Positions 20,600-32,122 of a stretch of DNA of 64,000 bases are shown here, one piece after another (the first letter of the stretch is position 1; every line of letters starts with the position of its first letter). Position numbers and translations under genes: made by a program. The stretch covers positions 6,787,501 through 6,851,500 of the forward strand of contig NZ_BNED01000005.1 in assembly GCF_016755875.1 (NCBI RefSeq), written 5' to 3'. This DNA comes from Streptomyces spororaveus. Its GTDB lineage: Bacteria > Actinomycetota > Actinomycetes > Streptomycetales > Streptomycetaceae. The notes beneath the pieces are model-generated. The model was not told the origin of the DNA. It worked only from the letters and a program-made list of their open reading frames with translations, and did not search any database.

Positions 20600-21177
20600 C
20601 ACCTGCAGTAATCCAACTGGCCGCCGAGGCCGCCGAACGACAGTCGGCGGAGGTGACCAGCTTCGGTGCCCGCATGGCGTGGGTGATCGGCCTGGCCGTC
20701 TTCGTCGCGTTCGTCTACTGGCTGATGCGGCAGGGCTGGAAATGGCGCGGCGCCCTGCAGAACGATCTGCCGGAGCTGCCCGCCGCACCCGACGGTCTTC
20801 CCGAACACCGGCTGGCCCTGACCGGCCGGTACCACGGCTCCACCACCGCCGGACAGTGGCTCGACCGGATCGTCGCCCACGGCCTGGGCCTGCGCAGCCG
20901 CGTCGAGCTCACGCTCACCGACGCGGGCCTGGACGTCGTCCGACCGGGGGCAGGCGACTTCTTCGTACCGGCCACGCAGCTGCGCGGCGCCCGCCTCGAC
21001 AAGGGAATCGCGGGCAAGGTACTCACCGAGGGCGGTCTGCTCGTCGTCACCTGGGCGCACGGCGACAAGCTGATCGACTCCGGATTCCGCTCCGACCGGG
21101 CGGCCGAACACGCCGCCTGGGTCGAAGCCATCAATCTCATGAACTCATCCATCACGACGGAAGGCGCCGAACGATGA
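20596..21177 (+). CDS. Membrane-anchored PH-like protein of the pyr operon
   Basis: 193 residues with a GTG start overlapping pyrC. One membrane helix (about 27-45, [18 protein letters not shown]) precedes a beta-rich cytoplasmic domain resembling bacterial PH-like domains ([33 protein letters not shown]). The same slot, between pyrC and carA, is filled by a putative membrane protein in mycobacteria (Rv1382, from memory). Its role in pyrimidine synthesis is unknown; a membrane tether for the pathway enzymes is only a guess. Confidence 0.75.
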   Translation: MTPAVIQLAAEAAERQSAEVTSFGARMAWVIGLAVFVAFVYWLMRQGWKWRGALQNDLPELPAAPDGLPEHRLALTGRYHGSTTAGQWLDRIVAHGLGLRSRVELTLTDAGLDVVRPGAGDFFVPATQLRGARLDKGIAGKVLTEGGLLVVTWAHGDKLIDSGFRSDRAAEHAAWVEAINLMNSSITTEGAER

Positions 21178-22314
21178 CGACCTCCACCAGGGGAGCAGCC
21201 AAAGCTCCCGCCGTACTCGTCCTGGAGGACGGTCGGATCTTCCGCGGCCGCGCCTACGGCGCTGTGGGGGAGACCTTCGGCGAGGCCGTGTTCTCCACCG
21301 GCATGACCGGCTACCAGGAGACCCTCACCGACCCGTCGTACCACCGGCAGGTCGTCGTGATGACCGCCCCGCACGTGGGCAACACCGGCGTCAACGACGA
21401 GGACCCCGAGTCCTCCCGCATCTGGGTGGCCGGCTACGTCGTCCGCGACCCCGCCCGCGTCCCCTCCAACTGGCGCTCCCGGCGCTCGCTGGACGAGGAG
21501 CTCGTCAAGCAGGGCGTCGTCGGGATCTCCGGCATCGACACCCGCGCCCTGACCCGCCACCTGCGCGAGCGCGGCGCCATGCGCGTCGGCATCTTCTCGG
21601 GCGAGGCCTGGACCGGCGTCGGCGACGAGGCCCTGCTGGCCAAGGTCACGGCGCAGCCGCACATGAAGGGCGCGAACCTCTCCGCCGAGGTCGCCACCCA
21701 GGAGGCCTACGTCGTCCCCGCGATCGGCGAGAAGCGCTTCACCGTCGCCGCCGTCGACCTCGGCATCAAGGGCATGACTCCGCACCGCATGGCCGAGCGC
21801 GGCATCGAGGTGCACGTACTGCCCGCCACCGCCACGGTCGAGGACGTGTACGCGGTCGAGCCCGACGGCGTGTTCTTCTCCAACGGCCCGGGCGACCCGG
21901 CCACCGCCGACGGCCCCGTCGCCGTCATGCAGGGCGTGCTGGAGCGCAAGACCCCGCTCTTCGGCATCTGCTTCGGCAACCAGATCCTGGGCCGCGCGCT
22001 CGGCTTCGGCACCTACAAGCTGAAGTACGGCCACCGCGGCATCAACCAGCCGGTCCAGGACCGCTCCACCGGCAAGGTCGAGATCACCGCGCACAACCAC
22101 GGCTTCGCCGTCGACGCGCCCCTCGACAAGGTCTCCGAGACCGCCTACGGCCGCGCCGAGGTCTCCCACGTCTGCCTGAACGACAACGTCGTCGAAGGCC
22201 TCCAGCTGCTTGACCAGCCGGCCTTCAGCGTCCAGTACCACCCCGAGGCGGCCGCCGGCCCGCACGACGCCGCGTACCTCTTCGACCGTTTCGTATCCCT
22301 GATGGAGGCCGAGC

Positions 22315-22322
<8 letters not shown>
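21174..22322 (+). CDS. carA: Carbamoyl-phosphate synthase small chain
   Basis: Glutaminase subunit that feeds ammonia to CarB for arginine and pyrimidine synthesis. It has 382 residues. The C-terminal class I amidotransferase has the nucleophile in [15 protein letters not shown] and the His-Glu pair in [13 protein letters not shown]. Its start overlaps the preceding stop (ATGA) and its end overlaps the carB start by 8 bases. Confidence 0.97.
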
Positions 22323-25623
<3,301 letters not shown>

Positions 25624-25653
25624 CCCAGGCAGTACAGCCAGCCCGGACACGGG

Positions 25654-25689
25654 GAGGGGGACACCGGTTTCACGACGGGTGTCCCCCTC
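25654..25689 (+). terminator. Hairpin between carB and pyrD
   Basis: A perfect 12-bp stem, GAGGGGGACACC and GGTGTCCCCCTC, with a 12-base loop. There is no real T-tract and pyrD follows 28 bases later, so it may act as a partial terminator or mRNA-stability element inside the operon. Confidence 0.5.
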
Positions 25690-25717
25690 TTCACGAGCGC
25701 AGAGGGATTTTCCGACG

Positions 25718-26827
25718 ATGTACAAAACCTTCTTCAACCTGGTCTTCAAGCGGATGGACCCGGAACAGGCCCACTACATGGCCTTCCGCTGGATCCGCCT
25801 CGCCGCCCGCACGCCCGTGCTGCGCACCTTCGCCGCGGCCGCCCTGGCCCCGCGCTACGAGGAGCTCCGCACCGAGGCCCTCGGCCTGCGCATGCACGGC
25901 CCCTTCGGCCTCGCGGCGGGCTTCGACAAGAACGCCGTCGCCATCGACGGGATGTCGATGCTCGGCTTCGACCACGTCGAGATCGGGACGGTCACGGCCG
26001 AGGCGCAGCCCGGCAACCCGAAGAAGCGGCTCTTCCGCCTCGTGCCGGACCGTGCGCTGATCAACCGCATGGGCTTCAACAACGAGGGCTCGGCGGCCGT
26101 GGCGGCCCGCCTGGCGGCCCGTGAGGCCGTCTTCAGGACCGTGGTCGGCGTCAACATCGGCAAGACGAAGGTCGTGCCCGAGGAGGAGGCCGTGGGCGAC
26201 TACGTCACCTCCACCGAGCGTCTCGCCCGGCACGCCGACTACCTCGTGGTCAACGTCTCCTCGCCGAACACCCCGGGCCTGCGCAACCTCCAGGCCACCG
26301 AGTCGCTGCGCCCGCTGCTGACGGCGGTGCGCGAGGCCGCGGACCGCACCGTCACCGACCGCCGGGTGCCCCTGCTGGTCAAGATCGCCCCCGACCTGGC
26401 GGACGAGGACGTCGACGCGGTCGCCGACCTCGCCCTGGAACTGGGCCTCGACGGCATCATCGCGACGAACACCACCATCGCCCGGGAGGGCCTCGGCCTG
26501 AAGTCCTCCCCGTCCCTGGTGAAGGAGACCGGCGGACTCTCCGGCGCCCCCGTCAAGGAGCGCTCCCTGGAGGTCCTGCGCCGCCTGTATGCCCGTGTGG
26601 GGGACCGCCTGGTCCTGGTCGGGGTCGGCGGCATCGAGAACGCCGAGGACGCCTGGCAGCGGATCCTGGCCGGCGCCACGCTGATCCAGGGCTACAGCGC
26701 CTTCATCTACGAGGGCCCGTTCTACGCCCGCGCCATCCACAAGGGCCTCGCCGCGCGCCTGGCCAACAGCCCGTACGCGACGCTCGCCGAAGCGGTGGGC
26801 GCCGAGACCCGAAAGGCCACCAAGTGA
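25718..26827 (+). CDS. pyrD: Dihydroorotate dehydrogenase (quinone), class 2
   Basis: Membrane-associated flavoenzyme oxidising dihydroorotate to orotate with quinone. It has 369 residues. The N-terminal amphipathic segment [18 protein letters not shown] is the class 2 membrane contact. Flavin and substrate motifs are [37 protein letters not shown] (catalytic serine) and [13 protein letters not shown]. The ATG after AGAGGGA is chosen over an upstream in-frame codon. The stop overlaps the pyrF GTG. Confidence 0.97.
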   Translation: MYKTFFNLVFKRMDPEQAHYMAFRWIRLAARTPVLRTFAAAALAPRYEELRTEALGLRMHGPFGLAAGFDKNAVAIDGMSMLGFDHVEIGTVTAEAQPGNPKKRLFRLVPDRALINRMGFNNEGSAAVAARLAAREAVFRTVVGVNIGKTKVVPEEEAVGDYVTSTERLARHADYLVVNVSSPNTPGLRNLQATESLRPLLTAVREAADRTVTDRRVPLLVKIAPDLADEDVDAVADLALELGLDGIIATNTTIAREGLGLKSSPSLVKETGGLSGAPVKERSLEVLRRLYARVGDRLVLVGVGGIENAEDAWQRILAGATLIQGYSAFIYEGPFYARAIHKGLAARLANSPYATLAEAVGAETRKATK

Positions 26828-27663
26828 CTGTGACCCCGTTCGGCACCCGCCTGCGCGCGGCGATGGACTCCCGGGGCCCGCTGTGCGTGGGCATCGACCC
26901 GCACGCCGCCCTGCTGGCCCAGTGGGGCCTCCAGGACGACATCGCGGGCCTGGAGCGGTTCTCCCGTACGGTCGTCGAGGCGCTCGCCGAGTCGGTCGCG
27001 GTCTTCAAGCCGCAGGCGGCCTTCTTCGAGCGGTTCGGCTCGAAGGGCGTGGCCGTCCTGGAGCGGGCCGTCGCGGACGCCCGGGCGGCCGGGAGCCTGG
27101 TCGTCATGGATGCGAAGCGCGGCGACATCGGCTCGACCATGGCGGCGTACGCCTCGGCCTTCCTCGACCCGGCCTCGCCGCTGTTCTCGGACGCGCTCAC
27201 GGTCTCCCCGTACCTGGGCTACGGCTCGCTGAAGCCGGCCGTGGACCTGGCCCGTGCATCGGGCGCCGGACTGTTCGTCCTGGCGCTCACCTCCAACCCG
27301 GAGGGCGCCGAGGTCCAGCGGGCGGTCCGCGAGGACGGCCGGACGATCGGCGCGACGATGCTGGCGCACCTGGCGGCGGAGAACGCGGGCGCCGTCCCCA
27401 TGGGCTCCTTCGGCGCGGTGGTCGGTGCCACGCTGGGCGATCTGTCCACCTTCGACCTGGACATCAACGGGCCGCTGCTGGCCCCCGGCATCGGCGCGCA
27501 GGGCGCGACGGCGGCGGACCTGCCGGGCGTGTTCGGCAAGGCCGTGCGCAACGTCGTCCCGAACGTCTCGCGCGGGGTCCTGAAGCACGGCCCGGACGTC
27601 AGCGCCCTGCGCGACTCGGCGCGGCGCTTCGCCGACGAGATCCACGAGGCCGTCACCGCGTAA
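26824..27663 (+). CDS. pyrF: Orotidine 5'-phosphate decarboxylase
   Basis: Last de novo UMP step. It has 279 residues, the longer actinobacterial type. The catalytic motif is VVMDAKRGDIGSTM, with FKPQAAFFERFG upstream and the phosphate site near PGIGAQGA. The GTG overlaps the pyrD stop. It is the last gene of the operon; a weak hairpin with arms GAGGCCGT and ACGGCCTC (27677-27707) lies just downstream. Confidence 0.96.
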   Translation: MTVTPFGTRLRAAMDSRGPLCVGIDPHAALLAQWGLQDDIAGLERFSRTVVEALAESVAVFKPQAAFFERFGSKGVAVLERAVADARAAGSLVVMDAKRGDIGSTMAAYASAFLDPASPLFSDALTVSPYLGYGSLKPAVDLARASGAGLFVLALTSNPEGAEVQRAVREDGRTIGATMLAHLAAENAGAVPMGSFGAVVGATLGDLSTFDLDINGPLLAPGIGAQGATAADLPGVFGKAVRNVVPNVSRGVLKHGPDVSALRDSARRFADEIHEAVTA

Positions 27664-27965
27664 TCGCTCACCTGCGGAGGCCGTCCGCACCTCCGCGGCA
27701 CGGCCTCTCGCACTTCTTGGCGAAACTCGAACGCTCTTCATCGGACAAAACCGGGGTATTTTGTCCGTGATGTACGGTTCAGTGGAGGCTGACCAGGACT
27801 TTTCGTCCGTTCTCGCTGACTGGAGCGGTGTTGGCCGCTAGTCTCCGACCAGAGTGAACGCGCAGCGAACGAGTTCCATCGCTGTTCGGGAGCTCGCCAG
27901 GTGGGGTGCCCTCGGGTTACCCACCGGTCCGTATCCGACAGTTCGACATCCGAGGTGACGTAGGC
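27664..27965. promoter_or_regulatory. pyrF-sIHF intergenic region with inverted repeat
   Basis: 302 bases without a gene. It begins with a possible pyr operon terminator hairpin (27677-27707). Positions 27742-27767 hold a perfect 9-bp inverted repeat, CGGACAAAA and TTTTGTCCG, separated by 8 bases, in a locally AT-rich stretch; a related TTTTCGTCCG follows at about 27799. It looks like an operator or promoter element for the sIHF gene. A 23-codon ATG frame at 27770 lacks a ribosome binding site and is not called. Confidence 0.5.
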
Positions 27966-28289
27966 GTGGCTCTTCCGCCCCTTACCCCTGAACAGCGCGC
28001 AGCCGCGCTCGAAAAGGCCGCCGCGGCTCGCCGGGAGCGGGCCGAGGTCAAGAATCGACTCAAGCACTCCGGTGCCTCGCTCCAAGAGGTCATCAAGACG
28101 GGCCAGGAGAACGACGTCATCGGCAAGATGAAGGTCTCCGCCCTGCTGGAGTCTCTGCCCGGCGTGGGCAAGGTGCGCGCCAAGCAGATCATGGAGCGTC
28201 TCGGCATCTCCGAGTCCCGGCGTGTCCGAGGTCTCGGTTCCAACCAGATCGCCTCTCTGGAGCGTGAGTTCGGCAGCACCGGCGCCTGA
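27966..28289 (+). CDS. Streptomyces integration host factor sIHF
   Basis: Nucleoid-associated protein of the actinobacterial mIHF/sIHF family, which binds DNA without sequence specificity, alters topology and affects sporulation and antibiotic production in S. coelicolor. It has 107 residues: a long N-terminal helix ([22 protein letters not shown]) and a helix-two-turns-helix core with [19 protein letters not shown], the lid DNA-contact motif. The GTG start is set by the family length and the conserved [10 protein letters not shown] start. gmk follows. Confidence 0.95.
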   Translation: MALPPLTPEQRAAALEKAAAARRERAEVKNRLKHSGASLQEVIKTGQENDVIGKMKVSALLESLPGVGKVRAKQIMERLGISESRRVRGLGSNQIASLEREFGSTGA

Positions 28290-28350
28290 GGCGTCGACTG
28301 AAGTTCTCCCGGCGTTCTCAGGCAGTCCCGAGAAGCTGGATAATCGCTCT

Positions 28351-28914
28351 ATGGCAGCAGAGGTTCGTCCGCGGCTGACCGTGCTCTCCGGCCCCTCAGG
28401 GGTCGGCAAGAGCACGGTCGTCGCGCATATGCGCAAGGTTCACCCCGAGGTGTGGCTCTCGGTGTCGGCCACCACCCGCAAGCCGCGGCCCGGTGAGCGA
28501 CACGGAGTCCACTACTTCTTCGTCAACGACGACGAGTTCGACAAGCTGATCGCCAACGGCGAGCTGCTGGAGTGGGCCGAGTTCGCGGGCAACCGCTACG
28601 GCACACCGCGCGGCGCGGTGCTGGAGCGCCTGGACAACGGCGAGCCGGTACTGCTGGAGATCGATCTCCAGGGCGCACGACTCGTCCGCGAGTCCAAGCC
28701 CGACGCCCAGCTGGTCTTCCTGGCACCGCCGAGCTGGGACGAACTGGTCCGCCGGCTGACCGGCCGGGGTACCGAATCGGCCGAGGTCATCGAGCGTCGG
28801 CTGGCCGCCGCCAAGATCGAGCTCGCTGCCGAGTCCGAGTTCGACACCACCCTGGTCAACACCTCCGTCGAGGACGTAGCCCGTGAGCTGCTAGCCTTGA
28901 TGGCAGTTGTCTGA
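28351..28914 (+). CDS. gmk: Guanylate kinase
   Basis: Phosphorylates GMP to GDP. It has 187 residues. The P-loop [11 protein letters not shown] is at about 13-23, [19 protein letters not shown] is the GMP-binding region, and [15 protein letters not shown] is the C-terminal signature. The ATG is chosen because it gives the usual length and places the P-loop correctly, although the ribosome binding site is weak. The sIHF-gmk-rpoZ-coaBC order is conserved in actinomycetes. Confidence 0.96.
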   Translation: MAAEVRPRLTVLSGPSGVGKSTVVAHMRKVHPEVWLSVSATTRKPRPGERHGVHYFFVNDDEFDKLIANGELLEWAEFAGNRYGTPRGAVLERLDNGEPVLLEIDLQGARLVRESKPDAQLVFLAPPSWDELVRRLTGRGTESAEVIERRLAAAKIELAAESEFDTTLVNTSVEDVARELLALMAVV

Positions 28915-28987
28915 TCGTTGATCGATCTTTTTGATTCGGTCGATTCCAGGACGGCCCAATCTTTCACCCATCTTCGGAAGGTAGAGC

Positions 28988-29260
28988 GTGTCCTCTTCCA
29001 TCACCACGCCCGAGGGCATCATCAACCCGCCGATCGACGAGCTGCTCGAGGCCACTGACTCGAAGTACAGCCTCGTGATCTACGCGGCCAAGCGTGCGCG
29101 TCAGATCAACGCGTACTACTCGCAGCTCGGTGAGGGCCTGCTGGAGTACGTCGGCCCGCTGGTGGACACCCACGTCCACGAGAAGCCGCTTTCGATCGCG
29201 CTGCGCGAGATCAACGCTGGTCTGCTGACCTCCGAGGCCATCGAGGCCCCGGCCCAGTAA
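28988..29260 (+). CDS. rpoZ: RNA polymerase omega subunit
   Basis: Small core subunit that clamps the C-terminus of beta-prime. It has 90 residues and a GTG start preceded by GGAAGG. Conserved motifs are [30 protein letters not shown] and LSIALREI. A strong terminator follows directly, so coaBC has to be expressed by readthrough or its own promoter. Confidence 0.96.
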   Translation: MSSSITTPEGIINPPIDELLEATDSKYSLVIYAAKRARQINAYYSQLGEGLLEYVGPLVDTHVHEKPLSIALREINAGLLTSEAIEAPAQ

Positions 29261-29279
29261 GGCACCAGAAGTCCTTTCA

Positions 29280-29314
29280 CCACAGGCCCGGCAGAACATC
29301 TGCCGGGCCTGTGG
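29280..29314 (+). terminator. Terminator after rpoZ
   Basis: A perfect 16-bp stem (CCACAGGCCCGGCAGA and TCTGCCGGGCCTGTGG) with the 3-base loop ACA. It starts 20 bases after the rpoZ stop. Confidence 0.85.
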
Positions 29315-29401
29315 TGTGTCATGGGTGGGTACGACGACGATCAGGACCGAAGGCGGTCGGACACGTCGGACACGTCGCGCAGTCAAAAGGGGTGTGTGTG
29401 G

Positions 29402-30601
29402 ATGGATAAGCCGAAGGTCGTACTGGGGGTCAGCGGCGGGATCGCCGCCTACAAGGCGTGCGAGCTGCTGCGCCGGCTGACCGAGTCCGGCCACGACGTG
29501 CGGGTGGTGCCCACGGCGGCCTCCCTGAACTTCGTGGGGGAGGCCACCTGGTCCGCCCTCTCCGGGAACCCGGCCTCCACCGAGGTGTGGGAATCCGTCC
29601 ACGAGGTGCCGCACGTGCGCATCGGGCAGTCCGCCGACCTCGTCGTCGTCGCCCCGGCCACCGCCGACCTGCTGGCCAAGGCCGCCCACGGGCTCGCCGA
29701 CGACCTGCTGACGAACACCCTGCTCACCGCCCGCTGCCCGGTGGTCTTCGCCCCCGCGATGCACACCGAGATGTGGGAGCACCCCGCCACCCAGGAGAAC
29801 GTGGCCACGCTGCGCCGCCGCGGCGCCCTCGTCGTCGAGCCCGCCGTCGGCCGGCTCACCGGCAAGGACACCGGCAAGGGCCGGCTGCCCGACCCCGAGG
29901 AGATCTTCGAGGTGTGCCGCCGGGTACTCGCCCGCGGGGCGGCCGAGCCGGACCTCGCCGGGCGCCATGTGGTGATCAGCGCCGGCGGCACCCGGGAGCC
30001 GCTGGACCCGGTCCGCTTCCTCGGCAACCGCTCCTCCGGCAAGCAGGGCTACGCCCTCGCCCGTACCGCCGTGGCGCGCGGGGCCCGGGTCACCCTGGTG
30101 TCGGCCAACACCGCGCTGGCCGACCCGGCCGGGGTGGACGTCGTACGCGTGGGGACGGCCGTGCAGCTGCGGGAGGCCGTGCTCAAGGCCGCCGCGGACG
30201 CCGACGTCGTGGTGATGGCCGCCGCCGTGGCCGACTTCCGGCCCGCCGTGTACGCGGGCGGAAAGATCAAGAAGAAGGACGGGCAGGACCCGGCGCCGGT
30301 GGCGCTCGTACGCAATCCGGACGTTCTGGCGGAGATCTCGGCCGATCGTGCCAGGGCCGGACAAGTGGTCGTGGGATTCGCCGCGGAGACCGACGACGTC
30401 CTCGCGAACGGCCGGGCCAAGCTCGCCCGAAAGGGCTGTGACCTTCTCGTCGTGAACGAGGTCGGGGAAGCCCGGACCTTTGGTTCCGAGGAGAACGAAG
30501 CGGTCATCCTGGCCTCCGATGGATCTGAGACCCAGGTGCCCTATGGTCCGAAGGAAGCACTGGCCGAGGTCGTGTGGGACCAAGTGGCGGCTCGACTTTA
30601 G
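29402..30601 (+). CDS. coaBC: Bifunctional PPC synthetase / PPC decarboxylase (Dfp)
   Basis: Makes 4'-phosphopantetheine from phosphopantothenate and cysteine using CTP. It has 399 residues. The N-terminal flavoprotein decarboxylase half has VLGVSGGIAAYKACELLR, PATADLLAK and APAMHTEMWEHPATQ. The C-terminal CoaB half has ISAGGTREPLDPVRF, NRSSGKQGYALA and VMAAAVADFRP. The ATG at 29402 matches the conserved start MDKPKVVLGVSGG; the longer upstream frame runs into the rpoZ terminator and is rejected. Confidence 0.95.
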   Translation: MDKPKVVLGVSGGIAAYKACELLRRLTESGHDVRVVPTAASLNFVGEATWSALSGNPASTEVWESVHEVPHVRIGQSADLVVVAPATADLLAKAAHGLADDLLTNTLLTARCPVVFAPAMHTEMWEHPATQENVATLRRRGALVVEPAVGRLTGKDTGKGRLPDPEEIFEVCRRVLARGAAEPDLAGRHVVISAGGTREPLDPVRFLGNRSSGKQGYALARTAVARGARVTLVSANTALADPAGVDVVRVGTAVQLREAVLKAAADADVVVMAAAVADFRPAVYAGGKIKKKDGQDPAPVALVRNPDVLAEISADRARAGQVVVGFAAETDDVLANGRAKLARKGCDLLVVNEVGEARTFGSEENEAVILASDGSETQVPYGPKEALAEVVWDQVAARL

Positions 30602-30654
30602 TCGCGACGCGCCTGCGTCGATTCCCCTTCTCCAGGTCACCTCCGTGCGTAAGA

Positions 30655-30685
30655 ATGGGAGTGCCGCAGGTCACACGGCTCCCAT
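30655..30685 (+). other. Hairpin in the coaBC-metK leader
   Basis: ATGGGAG-TG-CCG pairs with CGG-CTCCCAT, a 10-bp stem with a 2-base bulge and a 9-base loop. It lies 54 bases after coaBC and 128 bases before metK. I could not fit any SAM riboswitch class to this leader. It could be a weak terminator. Confidence 0.35.
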
Positions 30686-30813
30686 AAGGCGAGACGGGTG
30701 GTCCAACAAACGTCGGCGACCGATAAACTGCATCCGGAACGTGATCGGGCGCAGCCCCCGATGCGGTTCCGCCAAATGATCAGCCAGCAGCCGCTGCAAC
30801 CCCAGGGAGCGTT

Positions 30814-32022
30814 GTGTCCCGTCGTCTGTTCACCTCGGAGTCCGTCACCGAGGGCCACCCCGACAAGATCGCTGACCAGATCAGCGACACGATCCTCGAC
30901 GCGCTCCTCAGCGAGGACCCGACCTCTCGCGTCGCCGTGGAGACCCTCATCACCACGGGTCTCGTGCACATCGCGGGAGAGGTGACGACGAAGGCCTACG
31001 CGCCGATCGCGCAGCTCGTCCGGGACAAGATCCTGGAGATCGGCTACGACTCCTCGAAGAAGGGCTTCGACGGCGCCTCCTGCGGCGTGTCGGTGTCCAT
31101 CGGCGCCCAGTCCCCGGACATCGCGCAGGGTGTCGACACCGCCTACGAGAAGCGTGTCGAGGGTGACGAGGACGAGCTCGACAAGCAGGGCGCCGGCGAC
31201 CAGGGCCTGATGTTCGGCTACGCCTGCGACGAGACCCCCGAGCTCATGCCGCTGCCGATCCACATCGCGCACCGGCTGTCCCGCCGGCTCTCCGAGGTCC
31301 GCAAGAACGGGACCATCCCGTACCTGCGCCCCGACGGCAAGACCCAGGTCACCATCGAGTACGACGGTGACAAGGCCGTGCGCCTGGACACCGTCGTGGT
31401 CTCCTCGCAGCACGCCTCGGACATCGACCTGGACTCGCTGCTCGCTCCCGACATCCGCGAGTTCGTCGTCGAGCACGTCCTGGCCCAGCTCGTCGAGGAC
31501 GGCATCAAGCTCGACACCGAGGGCTACCGCCTCCTGGTGAACCCGACCGGCCGCTTCGAGATCGGCGGCCCGATGGGCGACGCCGGCCTCACCGGTCGCA
31601 AGATCATCATCGACACCTACGGCGGCATGGCCCGCCACGGTGGCGGCGCCTTCTCCGGCAAGGACCCGTCGAAGGTCGACCGCTCCGCCGCCTACGCCAT
31701 GCGCTGGGTCGCCAAGAACGTGGTCGCCGCCGGCCTCGCCTCGCGCTGCGAGGTCCAGGTCGCGTACGCCATCGGCAAGGCCGAGCCCGTCGGCCTCTTC
31801 GTCGAGACCTTCGGCACCGCCAAGGTCGAGACGCAGAAGATCGAGGACGCGATCGGCGAGGTCTTCGACCTGCGCCCGGCCGCGATCATCCGCGACCTCG
31901 ACCTGCTGCGCCCGATCTACGCCCAGACCGCCGCCTACGGCCACTTCGGCCGTGAGCTGCCGGACTTCACCTGGGAGCGCACCGACCGCGTGGACGCGCT
32001 GCGCGCGGCCGCCGGCCTGTAG
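30814..32022 (+). CDS. metK: S-adenosylmethionine synthetase
   Basis: Makes SAM from methionine and ATP; SAM dosage affects antibiotic production and development in Streptomyces. It has 402 residues. Signatures are [31 protein letters not shown] and [19 protein letters not shown] (P-loop-like). A GTG start aligns with the conserved N-terminus. The 212-base upstream gap suggests its own promoter, with a possible -10 GATAAACT near 30722. A long palindromic terminator follows. Confidence 0.97.
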   Translation: MSRRLFTSESVTEGHPDKIADQISDTILDALLSEDPTSRVAVETLITTGLVHIAGEVTTKAYAPIAQLVRDKILEIGYDSSKKGFDGASCGVSVSIGAQSPDIAQGVDTAYEKRVEGDEDELDKQGAGDQGLMFGYACDETPELMPLPIHIAHRLSRRLSEVRKNGTIPYLRPDGKTQVTIEYDGDKAVRLDTVVVSSQHASDIDLDSLLAPDIREFVVEHVLAQLVEDGIKLDTEGYRLLVNPTGRFEIGGPMGDAGLTGRKIIIDTYGGMARHGGGAFSGKDPSKVDRSAAYAMRWVAKNVVAAGLASRCEVQVAYAIGKAEPVGLFVETFGTAKVETQKIEDAIGEVFDLRPAAIIRDLDLLRPIYAQTAAYGHFGRELPDFTWERTDRVDALRAAAGL

Positions 32023-32046
32023 CACTCCTCGTCCACGGACGATCGC

Positions 32047-32082
32047 CGAACGGCCCCGGACCACGTGGTCCGGGGCCGTTCG
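32047..32082. terminator. Terminator between metK and priA
   Basis: A 36-base perfect palindrome, 18-bp arms starting CGAACGGCCCCGGACCAC, with no unpaired centre. It starts 24 bases after the metK stop. Although its centre CCACGTGG could be a protein site, position favours a terminator. Confidence 0.75.
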
Positions 32083-32122
32083 CATGCCGTGCCTGTCAGT
32101 GGACTTTGGTAAGAATGCTGAT

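Noticed and set aside
27770..27841. 23-codon leader peptide before the sIHF gene
   Set aside because: An ATG frame exists, but it has no ribosome binding site and no conserved feature that I can see.
30602..30813. SAM riboswitch before metK
   Set aside because: I looked for a SAM-I four-way junction and for SAM-II or SAM-IV patterns. Only one bulged hairpin is present.
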